This document shows, one piece after another, positions 1 to 4,706 of a stretch of DNA of 6,173 nt. A program made the position numbers and the translations under genes. Below the pieces are notes generated by a model that saw nothing but the letters and a program-made list of their open reading frames with translations, made no database searches and had not been told where the DNA came from. Origin of the DNA: Lutibacter sp. (GTDB lineage Bacteria; Bacteroidota; Bacteroidia; Flavobacteriales; Flavobacteriaceae). The DNA lies in contig JASMME010000087.1 of assembly GCA_030748365.1 (NCBI GenBank), positions 1 to 6,173 of the forward strand, written 5' to 3'. Position 1 is the first letter of the stretch, and each line of letters opens with the position of its first letter.

Positions 1-1
1 T

Positions 2-166
2 TCTGTTTTTATATCACCAAGTGGTAATGGTCTGAAGGTACTGGTTAAGATACCACAAGATGCTGACAATCATAAAAACTATTTCAACTCTCTTGAAAAA
101 CATTTCGATAGTGAATACTTTGATAAGACATCCAAAAATATTTCAAGGGTACAAACCAAAACCTAG
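2..166 (+). pseudogene. Truncated BT4734/VirE N-terminal domain protein (mobile-element remnant)
   Basis: An open frame enters from the left edge and ends at TAG 164-166, giving 54 residues with no start inside the window. It contains SPSGNGLKVLVKIP, then a H-x3-YF-x3-L-x6-F segment, then DKTSKNISRV. I recognise this order from the BT4734-like / VirE N-terminal domain of primase- or helicase-associated proteins in Bacteroidota mobile elements. In such proteins ISRV is normally followed by a Cys-(F/Y)-x-Ser-Tyr-Asp-Pro-like stretch and, in larger members, an ATPase domain. Here the frame changes to QTKT and stops, and no continuation is visible in the other two frames. This looks like a deletion or recombination joint near 148-155 that left a non-functional tail. 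The family call is from memory of the motif and was not searched. The part left of the window is unknown, so an intact but unusually short protein cannot be excluded. Confidence 0.6.
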
Positions 167-278
167 AGGTTGCAAAAAAAGAAATAATTGGATTTGCGTT
201 ATCTATGGTGATATAGTTCAATAGAAATAAAAAGAATTGCCACTAATTTTAAAAAAATTACATACTATAAACTCTATC
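167..278. other. AT-rich intergenic stretch before the thioredoxin-like gene
   Basis: This 112-base stretch lies between the VirE_N remnant and the preferred start of the thioredoxin-like gene. I see no RNA gene, no convincing hairpin and no strong promoter. A TTTG at 193-196 is followed 15 bases later by TATAGTTC (212-219), which matches the Bacteroidota TAnnTTTG element poorly, so I do not call a promoter. Confidence 0.5.
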
Positions 279-746
279 ATGCAAAAAATAAAAATATTAT
301 TAACTCTTGGAATGTTTTTTCTGCTTATAAAACCAAAATTATTAGCTCAAAATACATTCCCCAACTTAACTAATTGCAATACTATCAATTCAAGCAAATA
401 CAAAAAAAAAGATGACCGTGTTTTTAAATTACTTATTATATCTGGCGCTGGATGTGGTTACTGTGATATTACACTGGAAAGTATCTACAAAAATAAGCTT
501 TCAAATAAAATAAATGTTGTAGTTGTTGAGTTTGGAAATGAAGAATATATAAATAAAATACATGGCAAGTATTTTGAGGAATTTAAGTTTATAAATGGAA
601 GCAAATGTAAAATTAAAGGAATTGATGACGATTTTTTTCCATTATTATATTTATACAAGAATGAAAAGTTGGTTTGGAAGAGAAAAGGATGGTACAAGAG
701 CAATATTAAAAAAATCGAAAAAGCCATTAACAATGGCCATAAGTAA
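279..746 (+). CDS. Secreted thioredoxin-like protein with CGYC motif
   Basis: This is a 155-residue protein from ATG 279. An in-frame TTG at 237 would add 14 residues, but ATG 279 places a standard signal peptide at the very N-terminus: a basic MQKIK, a hydrophobic stretch to about residue 18, and LLAQ-N as a likely signal peptidase I site near residue 24. The mature part fits a thioredoxin fold. A beta strand (FKLLIISGAG) leads into CGYC at 59-62, a second strand (NVVVVEF) follows, and Pro121 in FFPLLYLYKN sits where the cis-proline precedes the next strand. A G-W pair near 137-138 precedes the final helix. Two more cysteines (33 and 110) are present. The likely role is thiol-disulfide exchange or disulfide sensing outside the cytoplasm; the partner is unknown. 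Codon use is extremely AT-rich, unlike the genes from 1143 on, suggesting horizontal acquisition. Its 3' end overlaps the small frame at 733. The fold is fairly secure, the exact function is not. Confidence 0.75.
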   Translation: MQKIKILLTLGMFFLLIKPKLLAQNTFPNLTNCNTINSSKYKKKDDRVFKLLIISGAGCGYCDITLESIYKNKLSNKINVVVVEFGNEEYINKIHGKYFEEFKFINGSKCKIKGIDDDFFPLLYLYKNEKLVWKRKGWYKSNIKKIEKAINNGHK

Positions 747-828
747 ATACTTGTTCTCGCCTGTTGATGCTGGAGCTGTTTCTGGAAGTACAGGAGCTAT
801 CGGAAAAATAGCAACATGGTTATTTTAA
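733..828 (+). CDS. Possible 31-residue Gly/Ala-rich peptide
   Basis: The frame starts at ATG 733, 14 bases inside the end of the thioredoxin-like gene, and ends at TAA 826-828, giving 31 residues. After MAISKYLFSPVD it runs AGAVSGSTGAIGKIATWLF, with small residues regularly spaced in a mostly hydrophobic stretch. From 747 the codons are purine-first (gct, gga, gct, gtt, gga, agt), which looks like real coding DNA in this frame and is less AT-rich than its surroundings. The other two plus frames stop within this region. No clear ribosome binding site is visible; a purine run (gaaaaag) precedes the start by about 10 bases, and translation could be coupled to the upstream gene. The Gly-rich pattern recalls small bacteriocin or toxin-like peptides, but I do not recognise a family. 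It could instead be the broken tail of a larger gene, or a C-terminal extension lost from the upstream gene by frameshift. Confidence 0.35.
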   Translation: MAISKYLFSPVDAGAVSGSTGAIGKIATWLF

Positions 829-837
829 ATTTGGGAT

Positions 838-1014
838 ATGAAAACTATATCAAAATCGTTCATTGTTTTATTTTTATTAATTATTTTAATTTGGCTTCCA
901 TTCTTATTTAAATTGTACAATTTTAGTTCTGCGATTTCTATAACAATTGGTGTAATTATTGCTGGTTTTATTGGGAATTACATTTTAGAAAAAGGAAGAA
1001 AAAAAAGCCCATAA
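838..1014 (+). CDS. Small two-helix membrane protein
   Basis: This is a 58-residue frame from ATG 838 to TAA 1012-1014, starting 9 bases after the stop of the small Gly-rich frame. A basic start (MKTISKS) leads into a first hydrophobic helix at about residues 8-24. A short LYNFSS link precedes a second helix at about 31-49, and a strongly basic tail (EKGRKKSP) ends the protein. By the positive-inside rule both ends are probably cytoplasmic. GGG at 833-835 is only 2 bases from the start and is a poor Shine-Dalgarno site, which is common in Bacteroidota. No catalytic motif is present and I recognise no family. Its tight placement behind the thioredoxin-like gene and the Gly-rich frame suggests cotranscription. 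An immunity, anchoring or accessory role is possible but unproven. Confidence 0.55.
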   Translation: MKTISKSFIVLFLLIILIWLPFLFKLYNFSSAISITIGVIIAGFIGNYILEKGRKKSP

Positions 1015-1025
1015 CACGGTATATA

Positions 1026-1078
1026 AAATATAGCCGTTAAGAGCTAAACCAAAGGTTTGGTTCTTAACGGCTATATTT
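1026..1078. terminator. Long palindrome, probable bidirectional terminator
   Basis: The arms at 1026-1050 and 1054-1078 are reverse complements over 25 positions with a 3-base AAA loop. Two positions are G-U type pairs as RNA and all others are Watson-Crick. The outer 17 positions of each arm match perfectly and include ATAGCCGTTAAGA. It starts 11 bases after the stop of the plus-strand membrane protein and lies 64 bases past the stop of the minus-strand flavoprotein, so it sits between two converging units. The U-tract is modest on both sides (CTATATTT on plus, TATATTTTATA on minus). The stem is longer than an ordinary terminator, so it may also be a dispersed palindromic repeat. Confidence 0.7.
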
Positions 1079-1142
1079 GCTTTAACCTGAAAAGCAAGCA
1101 CCTTTTAATCCCTTACTTTTCATATACAAGCCCCTCAACAAA

Positions 1143-2351
1143 TCAAGCCTCCAAAGAATCCGCCACAATATACCCCCCTGTCCAGGCATTTTGAAAATTA
1201 AAGCCCCCGGTCAGCGCATCAATATCAAGCACCTCCCCCGCAAAGAAAAGGTGCTTATGTATTTTACTTTCAAAACGTTTGAAATTGACCTCCTTTAAAG
1301 CGATCCCGCCGGCGGTGACAAACTCCTCCTTAAAAGTGCTTTTGTCCTGCACCCGGAAAACTCCCTGGGTAAGCTGAACGGCCAGTGCTTCCAGTTGCCG
1401 ATGGCTTAGCTGGGCCCAATGATCCTTTTCTGAAATCCCTGCCGCTACCAATAACCGCTGGTACAAACGCTTGGGAAGTTCCGTAAAAACCGTCCGTAGG
1501 CCTACTTGTTTTTTGGCCTGTGTTTGCTTGGTCTGCTGTAGGGTTTTCAATACGGACTCAAAGGGTTCAGACAACCAGTTAATCACTATGGAAAACTGGT
1601 AAGCCTGCGCGTGTAGAGAGCGCGCACCCCAAGCAGACAGTTTTAATACGGCCGGACCGCTTAGTCCCCAATGTGTAATCAGCAAAGCCCCCTGACTGCT
1701 TAGTTTGTTGTCTCCTAGCCTCATGGAAGCATTTGGAACCGCAATCCCAGACAAACCCGCTAGGCGCTCGTCTGTGATGTGGAAAGTAAACAAGGACGGC
1801 ACTGGAGGAATCACCTGATGGCCGATGGCCTCCATGGCCTTCCACATGGCCGTATTGCTACCGGTGGCAACCAACAGATAATCGGTGGGTATGCTTTCCG
1901 AAGCGGTTCTGAGCAAAAAACCATTCTCAGTTTTTTCAACCGCGTTTACCCGGGTGCTTTTTTGTAAGATAACCCCTGCTTTGTCAGCCTGGTCCAACAA
2001 ACAATCCACAATGCTTTGGGAACGGTTCGAGGCTGGAAAAATACGCCCATCCTCTTCTATCTTTAAAGCGACCCCCCTGGATTCAAACCAGGCCATGGTG
2101 TCACCGGTCATAAATCGATGAAAAGGCCCACGCAATTCTTTCTGCCCCCTGGGGTAAAAACTGACCAGGTCTCGGGGATCAAAACAAGCATGGGTCAAAT
2201 TACAACGCCCACCACCACTGATCCTTACTTTTTGAAGTACCTGCCGGCCACCTTCCAAGATGATGACCTCCAGGTCAGGCCAGCGTTCTGCAGCATTGAT
2301 CGCCGCAAAAAAACCGGCGGCCCCACCGCCAATGACTACAAACCTTTTCAA
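1143..2351 (-). CDS. FAD-dependent oxidoreductase, YhiN/HI0933 (BaiN/RdsA) family
   Basis: This 402-residue protein has the usual length for the family. VVIGGGAAGFF at residues 5-15 is the Rossmann dinucleotide-binding loop. RISGGGRCNLTH at 43-54 is the hallmark of the HI0933/YhiN group. A GRIFPAS segment follows in the middle, and FAGEVLDIDALTGG from residue 370 with FQNAW after it is the conserved C-terminal FAD contact. The start is TTG at 2351-2349: it begins immediately before the Rossmann strand, as family members do, and overlaps the TGA of the upstream kinase gene as TTGA, implying translational coupling. The protein is a predicted cytoplasmic flavoprotein. The substrate is not deducible: characterised relatives include bile-acid dehydroxylation enzymes, but most members have no assigned reaction. 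It is the last gene of the HMG-CoA reductase operon. Family assignment is strong; a role in isoprenoid metabolism is only suggested by position. Confidence 0.92.
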   Translation of the reverse strand: MKRFVVIGGGAAGFFAAINAAERWPDLEVIILEGGRQVLQKVRISGGGRCNLTHACFDPRDLVSFYPRGQKELRGPFHRFMTGDTMAWFESRGVALKIEEDGRIFPASNRSQSIVDCLLDQADKAGVILQKSTRVNAVEKTENGFLLRTASESIPTDYLLVATGSNTAMWKAMEAIGHQVIPPVPSLFTFHITDERLAGLSGIAVPNASMRLGDNKLSSQGALLITHWGLSGPAVLKLSAWGARSLHAQAYQFSIVINWLSEPFESVLKTLQQTKQTQAKKQVGLRTVFTELPKRLYQRLLVAAGISEKDHWAQLSHRQLEALAVQLTQGVFRVQDKSTFKEEFVTAGGIALKEVNFKRFESKIHKHLFFAGEVLDIDALTGGFNFQNAWTGGYIVADSLEA

Positions 2352-3280
2352 GAGCGGATCATTTTTTGATAAGGAATCACGGTATAAAAGCCCTTTGCAT
2401 TGAAATAGGCCGGGCTGTCCTCATTGCCAGTCGCCAGGATAAAATCACCACCCCAGGCTCCCAAGCTCTTGGTCTGTCCAAAATAGTCGGAAAAAAGCCT
2501 TTGCTGTACGGGTGGTAACTGCAGCGTTTTTGCAATCAGTGCTTCATGGGCAACGAGCAGGCTTTCAAATGCAGACAAACTGGTACAGGTCAGCAGGGCA
2601 TCAGTCAGGGCGTTCACCTGTTCCTTTAAAGCCTCCGTAGCGCCTTTGCGCCCCTCGTAGCGGGCTATCCCAGCCTGACTGTTTTGCTTTTTGTTTAGGT
2701 GTACAAAATACAACCTATCCTTAAAAAGCGGGTCAAAAGTAACAGGGCTCACCCGGGGGTTAAGGCCCGTTCGCTCGTAGAGAATCGGACCGTCATGGGC
2801 CGCACAAGCCAGGTCATAACCACTTCCGCCAAAACTGTTCGCCAGCAATTCATAGGGGTTTATCCCGGCCCAGTTGGCCAGGTTGTTAACCAAGGTCGAA
2901 GAAGTGCCCAGTCCCCAGTTTCTGGGGAAACTTAGGTGGGTGGTCACCGAAAACCCTTTGTCCGTACTGAGAAAAGCAGGCTGTAATTGTCGGGCTGCCA
3001 ATAGAAGGGCGCGCAGCTTTTCAGCCAGGTCACCCGCAGCACCTGCTTCCGCATCGGTATAGGTGGTGGAGAGCAAGCGTAGCGAGGGCAGGTCAAAAGT
3101 GACTTCCAGCCAAGCCTTGCCCTGGTGGTCAAGGCTGTGCCACAACAACTGCGGTGACGCGATGGACCCAACGACCAAGTCCTGACCAAAAACAGTCGGC
3201 AGGGCCAGGGCCCTGGCCCCGTCCAGTACCAGGTACTCCCCGGTGATCAATAGTTTTCCGTGGCTGTAGAATGAGGGCAT
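2348..3280 (-). CDS. GYDIA-family GHMP kinase (mevalonate-pathway kinase candidate)
   Basis: This 310-residue protein belongs to the galactokinase/homoserine/mevalonate/phosphomevalonate kinase fold. GKLLITGEYLVLDGA at 8-22 is the N-terminal substrate-side motif. PRNWGLGTSSTL at 119-130 is the glycine/serine-rich ATP-phosphate loop. GGSGYDLACA at 151-160 is the motif naming the group (GYDIA, here GYDLA), and its Asp156 is the likely catalytic base. KSLGAWGGDFILATG at 271-285 is the C-terminal glycine motif. ATG 3280-3278 shares one base with the reductase stop (TGATG), and its TGA overlaps the flavoprotein start. Being fused translationally to HMG-CoA reductase argues for a soluble kinase phosphorylating mevalonate or phosphomevalonate. 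Which of the two cannot be read from the sequence. Confidence 0.88.
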   Translation of the reverse strand: MPSFYSHGKLLITGEYLVLDGARALALPTVFGQDLVVGSIASPQLLWHSLDHQGKAWLEVTFDLPSLRLLSTTYTDAEAGAAGDLAEKLRALLLAARQLQPAFLSTDKGFSVTTHLSFPRNWGLGTSSTLVNNLANWAGINPYELLANSFGGSGYDLACAAHDGPILYERTGLNPRVSPVTFDPLFKDRLYFVHLNKKQNSQAGIARYEGRKGATEALKEQVNALTDALLTCTSLSAFESLLVAHEALIAKTLQLPPVQQRLFSDYFGQTKSLGAWGGDFILATGNEDSPAYFNAKGFYTVIPYQKMIRS

Positions 3281-4557
3281 CAGCGATCCTTGACTAAGTT
3301 CTTATAGGCCTCCACCACCGCCTGGTGGCTGACCGTTCTGTTTTCAAAATAGTGAATCAGAAACTGTTTTTCTTCCTCACTGGCTCCTAACTGTTTGATC
3401 ATATTGGTCAAATGCATTTTCATATGCCCTTTTTGAATTCCGGTGGTGGTCAGCGCCCTGAGTGCGGCAAAATTCTGGGCCAGTCCGGCCACGGCAATGA
3501 CCATCATCAGCTCTTTTGCCGAAGGATTTCCGAGCAGTTGCAGGGAAAGTTTTGACAGGGGGTGTAAGGAGGTCAGCCCTCCAACCGTTCCCAGAGAAAG
3601 CGGCAGCTCAATCCAGCACCTGAATTCCCCGTTCTCAATACTGGCATGGGTCAGGCTTTGGTAGCGTCCATTCCTGGCCGCATAGGCATGGGCCCCTGCC
3701 TCCACAGCGCGAAAGTCATTGCCCGTGGCAATCACCACGGCATCGATTCCGTTCATAATACCCTTGTTATGCGTAACCGCCCGGTGGGGTGCTGCATGGG
3801 CAATCTGTACCGCCTGGACAAATTTTTGGGCAAGGTGGGCGGCGTTCTCAGGATACAGGTCTGTTACCGGACAGCAAACCTCTGCACGTACCAGGCAATC
3901 GGGCACATAATTAGACAAAATACTCATAACGACCTGGATATCCTCCCTATCGAGTTCCCCGGCAATGGCTTCCAAACAAGAGTTGATAAAATTGGCCCCC
4001 ATACTATCCGCCGTTTCAAAGCTGACATGTAGCTGATAATAATGGGGTAGGGCCTCCGTCTTGTCGCGTAAGGCTATGTCGAGTATGCCCCCACCGCGTT
4101 GGCGCATGTTCCGGGTAAGCTTCTCCGTCACTTCGTAAAAACGGGCCATTTTCGATTCTATATAGGCCTCAAGAGACGCTGTTGGTCCTTCATACATAAA
4201 ATGTACCTGGCCTATCTTGGTACTGGAAAGCACCTGGGCCTTAAAACCACCACGGGTGCTCCAGAATTTGGCGACCAGAGAAGCCGCAGCCACCACCGAG
4301 CTTTCCTCAATGACCATGGGTACGGTATAATCACGGCCGTTGATCACAAAGTTAGGGGCCACTGCATAAGGCATATAAAAATTGGAGAGCGTATTTTCAA
4401 TAAAATCGTCATGCAGGTCCTGAAGCACCTGGTTGTCATGCCAGTATTGGCGGAGTACCTCCGCTACCTTCGGGTCCCCATCGAAAAAGGTAGCTACCAG
4501 CCAATCGATTTTTTCAGATTTGTTTAACTTGGAAAATCCGTGTACAGTCTTAGACAT
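3280..4557 (-). CDS. Class II hydroxymethylglutaryl-CoA reductase
   Basis: This 425-residue protein is full length for the soluble class II enzyme, with no membrane anchor. It interconverts HMG-CoA and mevalonate using NAD(P)H, in the cytoplasm. N-terminal HGFSKLNKSEK is followed by ENTLSNFYMPYAVAPNF at 54-70 and PMVIEESSVVAAAS at 80-93, which carries the catalytic glutamate (84 or 85). DSMGANFIN at 184-192 is a CoA-substrate motif. NKGIMNG (Lys265) and ATGND (Asp281) have the 16-residue spacing known from the Pseudomonas mevalonii enzyme (Lys267, Asp283). The catalytic histidine is His378 in GIQKGHMKMH. Databases often label this class degradative, but in Bacteroidota, which commonly use the mevalonate route, it is expected to be biosynthetic. 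It is the first gene of a three-gene overlapping operon, with ATG at 4557-4555. All expected active-site residues are present. Confidence 0.95.
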   Translation of the reverse strand: MSKTVHGFSKLNKSEKIDWLVATFFDGDPKVAEVLRQYWHDNQVLQDLHDDFIENTLSNFYMPYAVAPNFVINGRDYTVPMVIEESSVVAAASLVAKFWSTRGGFKAQVLSSTKIGQVHFMYEGPTASLEAYIESKMARFYEVTEKLTRNMRQRGGGILDIALRDKTEALPHYYQLHVSFETADSMGANFINSCLEAIAGELDREDIQVVMSILSNYVPDCLVRAEVCCPVTDLYPENAAHLAQKFVQAVQIAHAAPHRAVTHNKGIMNGIDAVVIATGNDFRAVEAGAHAYAARNGRYQSLTHASIENGEFRCWIELPLSLGTVGGLTSLHPLSKLSLQLLGNPSAKELMMVIAVAGLAQNFAALRALTTTGIQKGHMKMHLTNMIKQLGASEEEKQFLIHYFENRTVSHQAVVEAYKNLVKDR

Positions 4558-4706
4558 TTCTTGCAGTTCATGAATTCACCCGCAAAGATATGCCAATAAT
4601 CGGAAATGGATATTACTTTGCCAAACTGTTAATTTTATGATTTTTTTAGATGATAATTGGTTAAATTTTCTTAAAATTGGCTTTTATTTTACGAAATAAT
4701 CATTAC
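4558..4706. other. Divergent intergenic region between reductase operon and S9 peptidase gene
   Basis: This 149-base AT-rich spacer must hold the start signals for both the leftward reductase operon and the rightward peptidase gene. A good -7 element is visible for the leftward unit only. On the plus strand the nearest matches to TAnnTTTG are imperfect: TTACTTTG at 4613-4620 and TAAATTTT at 4662-4669, neither with a well-spaced TTTG upstream. A short AATTTT-CTT-AAAATT inverted repeat (4664-4678) is within chance expectation for such AT-rich sequence. Confidence 0.6.
4583..4590 (-). promoter_or_regulatory. Candidate Bacteroidota -7 element for the reductase operon
   Basis: Read on the minus strand this is TATCTTTG, a full match to the TAnnTTTG element used by the Bacteroidota primary sigma factor. 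It ends 25 bases before the reductase ATG, which would give a leader of about 20 bases. The upstream -33 TTTG is not clear at the usual spacing, so the call rests on one element and its position. Confidence 0.4.

Noticed and set aside
60..223. Third plus frame from ATG 60 to TAG, 54 residues
   Set aside because: It overlaps the better supported VirE_N remnant and has a composition typical of an out-of-frame shadow, with many Lys/Ile/Asn and no motif.
237..278. TTG-initiated 14-residue N-terminal extension of the thioredoxin-like protein
   Set aside because: It would bury the signal peptide behind a basic, non-hydrophobic leader; ATG 279 gives a normal signal peptide.
595..732. Plus-strand frame upstream of ATG 733 that runs into the Gly-rich peptide
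   Set aside because: It lies wholly inside the thioredoxin-like gene and has no protein-like pattern. Only the part from 733 on looks coding.
3646..4032. 128-residue plus-strand frame opposite the HMG-CoA reductase
   Set aside because: It is antisense to a gene with all catalytic motifs intact and shows no domain of its own.
4099..4527. 142-residue plus-strand frame opposite the HMG-CoA reductase
   Set aside because: It is a shadow frame; its length comes from the codon bias of the real gene on the other strand.
4655..4680. AATTGG direct repeats and an AATTTT/AAAATT inverted repeat as a possible operator
   Set aside because: They are short and fully AT-rich in an AT-rich spacer, within what chance would give.
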